A DNA stretch of 64,000 nt, taken from NCBI RefSeq assembly GCF_901933205.1, contig NC_044572.1, positions 113,534,965-113,598,964 on the forward strand, written 5' to 3'. Of this stretch, positions 1 through 11,573 are shown one piece after another. The stretch comes from Camarhynchus parvulus. Its lineage: Eukaryota > Chordata > Aves > Passeriformes > Thraupidae. The position numbers and the translations under genes were made by a program. Position 1 is the stretch's first letter. The number at the start of each line of letters is the position of its first letter. The notes below the pieces were generated by a model. It did not search any database and was not told the origin of the DNA. It saw only the letters and a list, made by a program, of their open reading frames with translations.

Positions 1-2039
1 TAACAATAATAGCAGTGAGACTTATTTTTCCAAGATATTGGAATTGTGTGATTTTAAAACTTCAGCATCTTTCATCTATCATGTCAAACAAACTATTTTC
101 TATGAAAATTTTTTTGGAAAAAAAACCCCTCATATTTGTATTGTGTCTGATATCTTCTTTTGTTTTCTCTCTTTACTAAATATTGTCTTCTCCTTCCTGT
201 TATAAATTTGTCTGAAGTGATCTAATTTTTAACAGAACAGATTGCAATGCCATATTAAAACTATTCAGGAGTAAAAAGCCCATTTAACTTCTCTGGCTTT
301 GCTCTTCTGCTTAGCAGTTTCCTACAGTATTCTTGCACACCCAAATCTAAAATTTTGAAAACTGATCTCTTTTAATAGTGCCTACTGAGATTGCAACAGC
401 AATACTGAACCATAAAATATAGCAAATGCCATATGAGGATTTGGGATGTACACAAGAGATCACTTGTCTTTTCCTCCCTTCAACTATGTTTAGACATGTT
501 TATATCAACTCACAGAAAATGCATTGTACTTCCAAGATCATTTTAAATTCTACTTAAGTGAAGTTCTTATGTTTCTGAAATAATAATTTCACTTAAAACT
601 GTATGAAAACTTGTCTTTGTTTCTTCCTTTTTGGCTTATGGGTAGTAAGATACAATGGAAGAGTTAAAAAATACTGTGTTGGATCTTATAAGGAGAAAAA
701 GATAGAGAACACTTCCTACTGACTGGATTTTTCTAGAAGGGGAAAAGAGTCTAAATTAATACTACAGAGAATTTTCTCCAAAGCAAAGAAAAGTTTTCTC
801 AAAAAATTTCTCAGAAATTCCTAGAAAATGATGCTTTTGTGACATCATCACAAAAATTGATAAATTGTTCTTTCTCCATCTCAAAATAATTTTCATTACA
901 CTGTTCTGATCAGCCTGCTATTTTTGAAAAGAATTCATGTATAGAGTCATTCATGATAATTGAAAATTGAGAACCAGTTGTAAGCAATCAAGTTACTCAT
1001 GATATGAAAAGGATAACAACTATAAATAGCAAAATTATCTGTGATTTCTGATAGATTTTTTAAATTGTCTGTCTAAGAAGGGTTGCTATCTTAATCTAAA
1101 GTAACTTAAATATTTCAGTAATCCTGTCTTCCAAGTCTGGGTCAAAGATCAATGGTAGATTTGCCAAAAATTATATATCTGTTCTGTCAGTGAACATTGG
1201 AGAAATATGTTCTCAAAAATTATATGTTCCTGGGCTGAAAAGAACATATAATAGAAAATAGCTTAATCACTTACTCATATTGTTGATAAAAGGAGTAAAT
1301 GTGAGCAATTGTGACCGCATTAATTTGCATTAATATTTCAAGTCCTATTATATAGTTCTACCATTTAAGAAGGCTGGAAGTAACTGTCTTCAGCAGTGAT
1401 ATAAAAAAATAAAATCCCTTCAACACAAAAATGAAGCATTCATTTTCAGGTTTTTTTTTCTAGCACAAAAATTAAATTAGCTAGCAGTCAAGGGATTATG
1501 AAGCATTAACTGTGAGAAAGTTAAAAAATGCCTAGCTCATTTCAGGACCAGAGTTGATCTCTCGTTATGCTACATTTTTCTTTTCGAGTTCTTGCCAGAA
1601 AAACCAAGTAATTTTAATAAAAATAAAATCCTTCTTAGGATATGTCATTATTTGACCAATCTGAGAAAAACCAAAAGCCATTAATATAAAGTTTCACATT
1701 TCAGGGAGCATGGCTACTTTGAAACAGCTTAATTTGAAGTGAACCTGCAGTGTTCAGAATAAGGACACAGACACTGGGGAACAGCCAATGTTCAAGCTTT
1801 GACAGCTGTGCTTGAAACCTTAACTGTGCTTAACTGTACCTGCAGCACACGTCTGTTTAATCACCTCTGAGAAAATGGGTTTTATTTGCTTCAGTCCTGT
1901 TCTTCTTGCCAAATAAATTATTGAGCTGTTTTTACTGTCACATGGAAGCTGTTAGCCTTTTGTTTTGTTGTTGCTGTTGTACATATGATACTTTTGCAGG
2001 TTCCTTTCTTCTTTTCTTCAGACAATACCTTTGGTGACA
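1..2039. other. AT-rich noncoding stretch, nothing recognised
   Basis: This stretch is strongly AT-rich, with stops in every frame and no open frame over about 60 codons. I see no LINE, LTR, tRNA or satellite in it. Near 1960-1980 there is a short TTG/TTGCTG-like run that is not long enough to call a microsatellite. It is best read as unique intronic or intergenic DNA. Confidence 0.7.
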
Positions 2040-2351
2040 TTATGGTGAACAACATCCACTAGGAAACTGAAAAAAATCCAAGAAATACAGCAGAATTCTG
2101 TGTTCCAGCACAGAACCAGCGGATTCAGAACTAGCATCATCCTCTGTTGATGCTGTCCCTATCAAGTACTCTGAATAAGCTGTCAGTGCTATTATATGGG
2201 AGAGAACAGAGGCCTCTTCAAACACTGCTGTGCCATCCCACACAAAGGGCGAGCAAGCCACATCTCCTTTCTCTTGATACAGCTGCAGCTTTGTAGGCAG
2301 AGCTGGGCCCTTCTTGTACAATGCCTGAGTAAGCAAACTCTGTGTGGACAT
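2040..2351 (-). other. Unassigned 103-codon open frame with splice-acceptor-like 5' edge
   Basis: On the minus strand an ATG at 2351 opens a 103-codon frame ending at 2040. The product resembles no family I know. It has no obvious signal peptide, membrane segment or repeat, and it contains an acidic, Ser-rich stretch around residues 68-80. Two nucleotides upstream of the ATG lies a good splice-acceptor match: a pyrimidine-rich tract ending CTCTCACAG, with its AG at 2355-2354. The frame lies about 360 bp beyond the 3' end of the minus-strand solo LTR, which is transcriptionally upstream of it. It could be an exon of an LTR-initiated or unrelated transcript, or a chance open frame. No codon-conservation test was possible, so I do not call it a gene. 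Confidence 0.2.
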
Positions 2352-2696
2352 TGCTGTGAGAGAATAAATACCAGTATTACAAGCCTCCCTCTGCTATTGC
2401 AGCAGTTTGTAGAACTGAAAGAGAAAAAAACCGCTCATTTAGAGGGAGGTTCTGCAGTGTGACAGACACGAAGCAGATCTGTAGGAGCTGACTTTCCCCT
2501 GCCTCCTCTCCAACCACTTCCATAGCCTGACCCAGGAAAGGATTCTGCTGCCATTGATACTATGGGGAGAGAGGCAGGGACTCTCCAGGCAGGGGTTCTC
2601 CTTGGGATGGCAGATGCTGCATTTTCTGCTGACTGAAAAGTAAAATAAACCAGGGCAAAAGCAGAAAATAACAACACTGATAAAGCAGCCGTATGA

Positions 2697-2702
2697 ACTC
2701 AC
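2697..2702 (-). promoter_or_regulatory. Candidate splice donor at the LTR edge
   Basis: The minus strand reads GTG|GTGAGT, matching the vertebrate donor consensus over its intronic six bases. It lies just outside the 3' end of the solo LTR and its target duplication. It points toward the acceptor-like site at 2354-2355, which would give an intron of roughly 350 nt. Donor-like hexamers are common by chance; the spacing and orientation make this one worth listing. Confidence 0.3.
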
Positions 2703-2706
2703 CACA

Positions 2707-2710
2707 TCCC
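2707..2710. repeat. Left target-site duplication of the solo LTR (TCCC)
   Basis: The four bases TCCC immediately precede the LTR's terminal TG on the plus strand and are repeated exactly on the far side. Four bases can match by chance, but they coincide with the TG/CA boundaries. Confidence 0.7.
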
Positions 2711-2828
2711 TGTCCCAGTGACGAGGTCTCTGGTGTCGAGATGACCCCGAGGTGTTAGAAAGTCTCTTTTTCCCAGCCCTGAGACCGAAGAAGAAGATGA
2801 GATTCCTTGGCTCCGCTTTTCAAGGTTG

Positions 2829-2834
2829 TTTATT
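2829..2834 (-). promoter_or_regulatory. LTR polyadenylation signal AATAAA
   Basis: The plus-strand TTTATT is AATAAA on the LTR's own strand, about 115 bp before its 3' end. That is a usual place for the signal marking the end of R. Immediately upstream the strand is A/T-rich. Confidence 0.6.
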
Positions 2835-2939
2835 ATTTCTTATCTATAACATTCTTTCTGGTCTTTCTGGCAGGTCAGGGTTGAGGCACACTGCCTGCCC
2901 TCAGGGCGGTGTTATCTTTTGTACTAAAAACTATGTGTA

Positions 2940-2948
2940 CTTTATTTA
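2940..2948 (-). promoter_or_regulatory. Candidate LTR TATA-like element
   Basis: TAAATAAAG on the minus strand lies about 110 bp upstream of the AATAAA signal, in the right order for a U3 promoter followed by R. It is a weak TATA match, and other A/T-rich positions nearby could serve instead. Confidence 0.35.
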
Positions 2949-3324
2949 CAATAATTTTCCAACACCTATCACCTATGTTAGACAGTTTGTCTCTACTCTA
3001 AACCAATCCAGAAGTGCCCCCGTCACAGCAGAAAATGGAGGACAAGAAGGAGAAGGAGAAAGACAGACACGCCCAGATTCCTCCGTCTTGCCTCCTGATC
3101 CCCGTTCTAAAACCCCAAAATTCTACATTTTCACCCTGTGATAAACTCACTATCATTCTATTCAAACTCTTGTGGCTTGTAACTCCTCACACAAAGCTGG
3201 TAATTTTTCCCATGGGTTAAAATCGAAGGCACAGGTGTTTTTGACTCTGTGCCAAGGTCTCTGAGTCTCCTGCCAGGGTCTCAAGTCCTCCAGGGCAGTC
3301 AGGGGAATGTCCTGGGTTCCGACA

Positions 3325-3328
3325 TCCC
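3325..3328. repeat. Right target-site duplication of the solo LTR (TCCC)
   Basis: TCCC directly follows the GACA end on the plus strand and matches the copy at the left boundary. Together they show that the element is one LTR with no internal region. Confidence 0.7.
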
Positions 3329-5890
3329 AACTAACTACATTCTCCATTTGATGTGTCAATTTTTAGTGCCCACTACCCTTATGGGCTGGGGAGCTGCAGC
3401 CACTAAAGAGCAATGGACCACGTGGCCATCCTCGTCTTCCCTGGTCTAGCACATCTGTCAGATCTAGAGGGCCTGAGGTTGATTGGCTCCACTTATCTTG
3501 TAGTGCACAGCAGGAGGCAGCAGATGTTGCCAGCTGGAGACCTGAATCAAGCAGAGGAGGGAGGTGTGCTGCAGGCCAGCTCCTCTGCAGCCGCTGTCCC
3601 CCCAGTGTGGCTGTGGTGTTGGGTGGGCCGCTGCCCTGGCTGAGGTCATTGGAGAAAAACTAGTTTGTGTGCTCCAAGGTACTTTAGGGGTCAGCCATAG
3701 GGGGTCAATTAGGAGATTCTCTCCTCATCAGGAAAAAAAGTGCTAGTAGAGACTGTCCATTTCTGTCTAGTTGACCCACTCCTCTCAGGCCCTGTTAGTG
3801 AAGTGTATAGATTGCTCTACAGTCTGCCACAAGCCACTGAAAAGCTGGTGCTAAAGTCTGCAGACCTAAGATTATTCTTATCAAACCTTTACATTGCATT
3901 TACTTGCATGTGCAAACACGTATTATCCAATGCCCTCCCCTGAAGAATTTTCTGCTGGTGAGGATGTAGTAATTGTTTACAGGTATTCAGCAACTGCAAG
4001 AAATATTTCCTCTCTCTCTGAGTATCTAAAACATTATCTAGATGGATTTTTATTTTCTGCTTGTTGTAGGTTATATAAACAAATGTTGAAAAATCCCATG
4101 CAGATTGGGTATAAGCATTGACTACCTCAAAATCTTGTGATGTTCTCTACAGTTTGGGTAAAAGTCAATGTGTCTGTTTCTTTGAGTTAGAGCCAGTGAG
4201 CAGACATACCCTTTGGCACAATGAAACACAGTAGTGTTTTCAGCATGAAATCAGCTCTGCTTTTCATTTCAAAGATGGCCAAATCATCAGGGAATGGTGG
4301 TTTTTCAGCTTGATGGGTAAAGGGTTTCCTTGTTATATTAAGAATTCTGGAAATGTAGTGCTAAGGACTTGTAAATAAGTATCTCCACTTCTATAAGCGC
4401 TGTCAGTTGAGAGGAGTACTCATCTGAATAGTATGTTCAGAAGCATACTTTTAGCTGGATCAGCTGTGTAGAGGTTCATTAAAGTTTTAGCATTCTTTTA
4501 CAATTCATTGAGATGAAGAATGGCTACTTATCTTTTCATTTGCTTGATAATAATAGCTTATGTTTTATGTAGAATTTTATGTGTTGTTTGTGTCTCATGT
4601 AGAGTAGGTTAGCAGGGAAGCTCAGTTAAAAGCAGTAACTACTCTACTGTTTGCAGATTGTGTGCTCAGTTACAGCATGCTGTGCTGAAATCAGCCTGGA
4701 AACTCTTTATTCATGTTTCTGTTTTAACAGTGTGGTAAGAAACAGAGTTTTGCCAAGTAGAGAAAAAAAGACATCTTACTGTCATGAGAATCAGCTTGAC
4801 CAGAGTGTATTCTGTGGAGCCACCACTGAGACAGTGACAACAAGCTACATAAGTTTCCCAGAAAAAGAGCATCAGGAAAAATCTTCCCTGACATATGAGA
4901 TACATTTGAATTCCTGAGCACAACAACTGGGTAACAAAGTTGTCAAATACACTCTGTCTTTAATCCAAACTTATTCCTTGATTACTCAAGTGGAAAATTA
5001 GTGGAGAGAAAGGGAGCAGTCTGATCATTGTAAGTAACTGCCTAAGACCATGCTAAGTTTGCAATCAATAATGCACCAATTTTCTTTCTAATTGCTTTGT
5101 CACAGGTCTTGGAGAGCTGAAATATGCTGGATATATGTTATTTTCAAAGAGGAATTGCAGGCACATCCGGGAGCCAACAGTTTGTTAACGTGGGACGTGG
5201 AGATGTATGGCTGTGCCAAACTGAAAGGTCAGATGACTGCTTCCTTTTGTGGCTGAGTTTTGTCCTGTGCACAAGGCTTACTGCTCCTCCTTTTATCACC
5301 TATAGATGATGTGCTGTATTTTATGGTAGATTTTAAAAAGGTTTCAAGTTATATGACAGCAAGTCTTTCCAAGTAGAGAACTGACTTTATAAATGTATAG
5401 AAAGAGGTATGTCATAATGAAGATGCCAATTTTTTTCTTAAAAATGGAAGCAATTCCTTGAGCTATAAAAAATATGCTCTAATGTATTGCACATTCTTTA
5501 CATGCTATTTTCTAGTCTCCCTCTTTTCCACCTTTTTCAGTGAATTTTCACCTCTCCAAGGTCATTCATGCCTCAAGTTGTTTTGTTCAGCCTCCACCAT
5601 TTCACTGTTATACTGCTCATCACCATCAGCTCAGCTGTGCTATTTTCCTAACTCTTTATTTCTTTCTTTCCATCTTTTCCCCTTGTCTTCATGAACTCTG
5701 TCCTGCACGGGGCAGCCACAACTGCACTGAGACTTTGCCACAAGTTGCATGTGGCAAACATGGTGTCCTTCCTGCGTGCACCCAGTGCCCCCCAAAACCC
5801 CCACTTGTCCCCGGGAATAGCTGACCTGACTTAAGTTTTGCATCATATGGCCTTTTCCTGAATTTCTGCACAGGCTTGATACAGGTCAGG
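3329..5890. other. Noncoding stretch with a GC-richer block, no gene recognised
   Basis: The part next to the LTR (about 3330-3700) is clearly richer in G and C than its surroundings. It therefore carries overlapping short open frames on both strands, the largest of 76 codons at 3413-3643, none resembling a known protein. From about 3720 onward the sequence returns to AT-rich unique DNA with only small frames, such as 88 codons at 4651-4917. I see no CR1 or LTR sequence here. Confidence 0.6.
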
Positions 5891-5935
5891 TCTCTCTTCC
5901 TCTTCCTCTTCCTCTTCCTCCTCCTCCTCCTCCTC
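5891..5935. repeat. Pyrimidine microsatellite, CTTCCT then CCT repeats
   Basis: About 45 bp of pure pyrimidine begins as CTTCCT units and ends as six or so CCT units, a compound microsatellite. It leaves frames open on both strands, with polar Arg/Lys runs on minus and Leu/Phe runs on plus. This explains the 107-codon minus and 72-codon plus frames crossing it, neither of which is a gene. Confidence 0.9.
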
Positions 5936-8900
5936 ACCAGCTCATCACCTGGCAGCTTCCTTTCCCCAGCCTCTGCAAAATCCTGCTGCAGCTTACCCCA
6001 TTTTTTCTGCACTGAGTTTTCTATTTTTCTGTTTTACTGGTCCTCATCCTCCAAGCTGACAGCACATTCCTCCTTGAATCCCTCTCATTTATGATATTCT
6101 AGTTAAGAAATTTTGGTGATATTACTTCATTTAAATTCCAGATTAAGTCCTAATATCTACCTAACTATTTAAAAAAAAAGCAGAAATGCTTTTTATTTTT
6201 TTTGGTAAACCGTGAGCAATTTGATGGCTTTCAGCTATAAAGTGAAATCAGCTGTGTATCAGCTGTGTAGGTTAGATCAAATGGGTATGCCAATGATCGG
6301 AGAGCTTCTATGTGAAGGGAGAAAAGGAAATAACTAACTGATTCATGCCCAGAAATGATACAGGCAGTGGCCAGAACAGATTAACTCCCTAAGATATATT
6401 ATCCCTGCATCACATTCTATAACTGAGGGCTTCAGGCTGGCAAATTGTGAGGGAAAAGAGTCTATTCCAATTATCTAGTAGTCACTTTCTTGAGGACATG
6501 AGGTTTATGTGATGTCTTTTCATCTGCAAGTCTGCTCTTCAGCCTCAGTCTGGGACTTTTTGCTCTGCTTCAGTAAAATGCTGTGGGGCAGCTGCTGCCT
6601 CAGGGATATAAAGCTACTCCAGGTTTTATGGGAGTGGATTGCTGGGTAGAAAAAAATCTCAACAGCAAGAGAGAGAGAGGTGTTTTTGGTGGCTCTGCTG
6701 AGGAAAAGGCTGCTGTGCTAAAACAGTGCTTATGTCAATGCTGTCCCTAATAGATGAGAGAGTGTCTGACCTGCAACCATGCAGATTCATGCTCTACAAG
6801 GACCAGACAATCCAGCCAGAGAACACAAGGAATCCAGATTTCACTTGCCTACCTTCCACAGATGCAGTTAAATATTAAGTATGGAATTTCTGAAGGCATG
6901 CAGTTGGGCAAGCATCAGCTGTGTCCTGTCTCTGCTATTTTAAAGGTGTGTGTGCCTGGCAGAGCCCTTGAATATGTTTTGCTGATACTTAGAAAATATT
7001 TTTAACTCGGAATATCAAATTCCTCTATTTGCTGCCTCTGAGTTTCAGATTAGGGCCACCATGTTTGTGTCATATTTTTGGGAAAATGGAAAAAAAGGTG
7101 CATTCCTGATTATTAAATAACTGGAGTATCTATCAAAGCTCAAATAGGCAAATGTAGTTTAATTAAATAATCTTCATATATTAATTGGGCAATATATTCT
7201 GAATTAATTTAAAAATATTTACATAACATTCCTCTTCCAGCATCCATGGAGATTCTTCTTCTTTTTGAGGTCAATTCCCCTATGTAATTAAACAGATAAA
7301 TAATGAAACTGAGGTTTCGGTATTAAGTATTGTTCTCTAATGCCACTGAGCAATTCAATGTTTGAAAGGTAACAGCTCTTCCCTCCCCCAATCCCTGAAA
7401 ACTCAAGAAAGTTAATGATCTCATCTGCATATATGAGACACATGTGGATAGCTAAATGTTCACTGTAAATTGTTTGTTCAGTTAGAAATCAAAGTATGTG
7501 CAGGGAGAGGAGAAAGTAAAGTCTGAAAAAAAGCTCTCAGAGAAATTGGATTGCCTGATACTTGAAAGTAGCTGCTCTTTTTTTCCCTTTTTGATCACTT
7601 AAATTCACAAAATGATATGGGTCTTCGCATTCATGCCAAATTACTTCAATTGCACTAGAAAAAGTAGCTTATTCCATTGCTTTCACCTCTCCTGGCATAG
7701 CCTGTCACAGCCTTAGGCTTGGGAACCACCAGCCTCTCTGTGGGTGCCAGTGAAAGCAGAGGTGGGTAATTAATGCACAGCGATGTGTGTCATCAGCTGT
7801 TCAGGGACAGCCAGAGGTAAGATGATGCTGCCCTCTCAGGTTTCTGTACAAAACACATTTGAAAAGAGGATACAGGGTATGAAAATATGTGACTCTTCAG
7901 GTTTTTTGCTTTGTACTGCCAGAGTCCAGTTAACAAGATTGAATGTTAACGAGATTCTATAATGGCTCCTGTATCCAATTTAGACATTCATTTTTCTCCC
8001 TACAGAATATGCTCAATATGGGGTTCAATCCAGGGTTAAACCCTTGCTGCTCTCTATTGTTTATGCTATTAATGCCTGCAAATAAAAATGACTGGAGAAA
8101 CTTGTCTCCATAGAAACTAGCATCTAACTAAATATAAGAAGAAAATTTCTTGCTTCTTTCGCTTTCACCAGACCAGCCCAAGAAGAACATGATGTCCTCA
8201 CAGAATGAAAGGACTTTGTAATTTAAATATGCAGCCTTCCCCCACAAACCATTTATTTTTTCTTACCATGTTACTATTGCTCTCACCATATTCTCAAAGC
8301 ATTAATATATCTTTATTTGCAAAAGAATAGGGGAATTTTGATCATAAAATGCATTTCTTTTGTGTGAGAATCATGAATTCTGTTCTTAAGGAGTAAACAG
8401 AAAAATTAAGAGAAGTCTCATGAAAATTTATTTCCAAAATTATTGTAGATAATTGCAGATAATTCAATCATGACATTGAATTTCCCGCAGAAAATAAAAG
8501 TTGCACGAACCCCATTTTTAAAACCATGTGGTGGCATTTTTTTCTTGTATATAGGCACATATAAGACTTAGTTCTTCCAGACTTATGAAAAGCAAAAGTA
8601 AAATTGTGGCTTTTAACTTTGAGAAGAGTTACAAGAGAAGTACATCATAGCATAAGCAGAAAAAAGAGCATCAAGCTTTGTGTCTAAGGTTTCGCTGTTT
8701 GCCTTTCTTCAGATGTCCTCTGTTCTGTCTCCTAGAAATTTTGTGCTATCAGAAGTAGACGACTAAAATATACGTACAGAGTATATATATAGAAGAGCTA
8801 CCACTATGGCCAGGATGGTAATAATATGAAAATCCCAGACAAATACCTGTTCTACTCTAGGACATAAAAATCAGTGTAAGCAAGAGATGTCAAACTTCTT

Positions 8901-11033
8901 ACCTTGTTGGATGGGGTTTTTTATTAATTTTATGTGTAATTCTGATTTAAAGGCAGCCTTATGATGCATGCCTGATATCAGTTTCTATTAGAACCTGGTG
9001 TCACGTGAATGGGTTTTAAAATGGCTTTACATCACTTTAAAGGAGATGAAGAGTCATGCTCTTATACTCCACAGTAAGTAAAAAACTATGAATTGCTGAA
9101 GAATCCCTACTTCCCATCTCTGACCCACAATTTAAAATTTATGTATGGACATTTGGTTTTGAGGCATTTAGTATGTCAGAGACAAGTCTCTGAAAAGTAG
9201 AGGTTGGGATGAATGGACCCTTAAAAGAGTCTGAGTATTTGGACTGTAATGACTAACTCACTGACAGATATCAAAAGCACATGAATTCAACAGCTGGCCA
9301 CTTTCCAGTCAGCACTCCTAGGCTTCTGCATGTTTTAGTAAGCCTGGTTGTGCCAAAAAGACCTGGAAGACTTTAGCATTTTTATTTCCAGTCTGTTATA
9401 TGTTTCCTTTTCAGAGTGAAATGTATTTGATTTGGAGTGGCACAGAAAAAAAAAAGAGGAAGTACCTTCATGCTTGCAGCATTTTGGGTTTTATCTGGGG
9501 TGGAGAGGCAGAATTCTGGAGGACAGTAGACATGAGATTTTCCAGCTGTTCCCTTGCCTACTCCTTGGTGCTACATACTACCATCATGTCTGGTGAAGAT
9601 TCATTCGGGTATGAACTGAATGTAAAAACAGCTTTATTGTCATCCTACATGTTTTAGTGGATTTGGGCAAGACGAACACCAAAAGTGAAATATGAATATA
9701 CAGATATAGATGTTTTTAACATTTCCTCCATGCTTTACTCATACAAACCCAGGAATCTCTGCTGCTACAGTGCCCTCTGCACCCCCTGGCCCTGTGGGCA
9801 TCCTAGAAGAGCCAGGGCAGCACTGGCCCTGCCCACAATGTACCTGCGCTCTGTGGGGTCCATCTGCCAGAGCTCTTCTGCCTCCAGGACTGAAGTGCTA
9901 GAGGTAATGCTTCATTTACTCCATGAAGGGACTCTCCTGCTGTGCGTGTTTCTGCCTCTGCACCAACAGGGTGTCACTGTTCATTTGTGAAAAGATGACA
10001 CCATCCTATTGGGGACAGCCTGAAGCTTGAAGAAGGCTCCCACACTATTGCCCATAGTGGAAGGAAGGTCATTTTTGCAATCACTAAGCAGAACGTGCCT
10101 TCAAGTGCATCAATCAATGAGAGCCTGGTCACCTGGCTAATGCAAGCAAACTATGGTGATGGAGGTTGGGGATCTGTTGTGCATTTGCCAAATGCATCGC
10201 AGAGTTAGGGCATGCCTACTCTGCATGCCAAGGTGGGCCAGGATCACTTCAGCTGGCAGTGAAGGGTAAGTCCTGAAAGAAGAATGGAAGAATGAAGTGC
10301 TATGGCTAGGAAAGGAAATGAGGTATAATTTTCTATACAGAAGAATCTCCAAGAGAATAAGTAGGAAGACCAGAAACATCATGAGTTTCCAGCAATGGCA
10401 GCATAACAGAAAATTTGTGCTCTAAGGATCTGGTAAGAAAATCACAGGCTGTTATTTCCCTCCCCGTGATTAGTTTGCCTCTGTCCTGGATGCTCCTGTG
10501 CTGTCTATGAGCGCCAGAAAGCACTTCCCTGGCTCTCCAGGACCTGTAAGATGCAGCAGCTTTGGAAGGAAGAGCACTGACCCAGGGAAATGGATAGACC
10601 CAGGGAAACTTGTAAAACTTGTAAAGTCGTTGTTGAGGTGGTTCATTCACCACCAGGAGACAAAGGAGCTAGGTGGAAAAAAGGTCAGCTGTGGGATTAC
10701 AAGAGCTTCTCTCAAGGTGAAAGGGCTTTTTCTTTTTCTCACATTCTGCTTTTGAATTTGAGTTTTTGACTGTGATGATGGAGACTTCCAGAAAGTATTT
10801 GAGCAGACTGTGAGCTGTGGTCTGAACTAGTGGGAGTGTTATGACTATTAAGTATTGGTGTTCTCACTTTTAGTTTACTGGTTTCATCTGACATGTTGAT
10901 CTCTCTGAGTGAGAGTCACTCTAGGACCAACCTGCATTTACTTCTCCTGTGTTTATTTGAATAAAATATCTGTCCCAGACCAAGGTGTAAGGAGGTCTAT
11001 AGATAAATTTAATCCAAGAGAGCTCTAAAGGAT
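5936..11033. other. Unique AT-rich noncoding stretch
   Basis: No repeat family, RNA gene or recognisable exon is visible. Open frames are short (83 codons at 6754-7005, 85 at 9400-9657, 101 at 9685-9990, 106 at 10333-10653 minus) and resemble nothing known. The 9.75-9.95 kb patch is GC-richer and ends in a weak donor-like AGAGGTAATG, which I do not regard as sufficient for an exon. Near 10575-10626 two small direct repeats occur (GACCCAGGGAAA and TGTAAAACT-like units). Confidence 0.6.
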
Positions 11034-11573
11034 TCAAAAACAAACTGGATGTGGGCCAACTCTCAGCTTTGCAGGGAGAAAGTCACCAGGCATCCAGGAG
11101 CATGCAGGTGGAACAGCAGGACCAGGACATGGTTTTCCATATGTCACACACTTCAGGCATTTTGAGAAGCCGAAAACTCTTGGAAAATGCTGCAGGCCCT
11201 CTGAAGAGTGACAACAGTCTCTATTTTGTAGATTGACAACTTCCTGTGGTTCCACTGAATTCCCAGCACTTCCATGGGCATCTGAAATGTAGTTGATTGC
11301 GGAGTCGTGGAGGTAAAGCTTGTCCCTGGTAGCACTGGGGCAGTGAGCTTGTCCAGGTCTGGCCAGGATTTTCTGGAGGTCCTTCCCTCTGGCCACCCAC
11401 AGGCTGCAGTGGGTGTTGGTGCAAAGGTGGTCTGCAGAAACCTGATAGGTGATGCAGGGCAGGGGCATGGGCTGGGTCACTGGGATGAGCCTTACAGTGG
11501 GGAACTGGAAGTAAAACAGGTCCTGAAAGGGGCTAGATCTTGTAGGATTGTGGTTGTTGCTAAAGGTACTCAT
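11034..11573 (-). other. Unassigned 179-codon open frame
   Basis: This is the longest open frame in the window not explained by a CR1 element. It runs on the minus strand from an ATG at 11573 to a stop at 11034. The predicted product is rich in Cys, Pro and His. It has no signal peptide, membrane span or motif that I can name. The local DNA is near balanced GC, unlike the AT-rich flanks, and an overlapping plus frame of 91 codons (11307-11582) is also open. Low stop density alone could therefore account for it. No splice sites, poly(A) tail or target duplication frames it convincingly. It may be a decayed retrocopy, an exon remnant, a fragment of an unidentified repeat, or chance. Confidence 0.2.

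Larger units (their letters stand above)
2711..3324 (-). mobile_element. Solo LTR of an endogenous retrovirus
   Basis: A complete LTR of 614 bp lies on the minus strand. Its ends are TGTC at the 5' end (complement of 3321-3324) and GACA at the 3' end (complement of 2711-2714), the usual short terminal inverted repeat. It is flanked by identical TCCC on both sides (2707-2710 and 3325-3328), a 4-bp target-site duplication. On the minus strand a TATA-like TAAATAAAG (2940-2948) is followed by an AATAAA polyadenylation signal (2829-2834) and a pyrimidine-rich U5-like stretch, giving U3-R-U5 order. No gag, pol or env remains, no primer-binding site is attached, and the duplication abuts both ends. 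This is the expected product of recombination between two LTRs. The sequence resembles LTRs I recall from passerine genomes. A 4-bp duplication is typical of class I (gammaretrovirus-like) elements, but class assignment is inference. The intact ends suggest a fairly recent insertion. Confidence 0.85.

Noticed and set aside
2752..3220. Plus-strand 129-codon and 68-codon frames
   Set aside because: They lie antisense within the solo LTR and have no relation to retroviral coding regions.
5689..6094. 107-codon minus frame with an Arg/Lys run and 72-codon plus frame with Leu/Phe runs
   Set aside because: Both are created by the CTTCCT/CCT microsatellite. The flanking parts show no homology.
9685..9990. 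101-codon frame ending near a donor-like AGAGGTAATG as an exon
   Set aside because: There is no matching acceptor, the frame continues past the donor, and the product matches no family.
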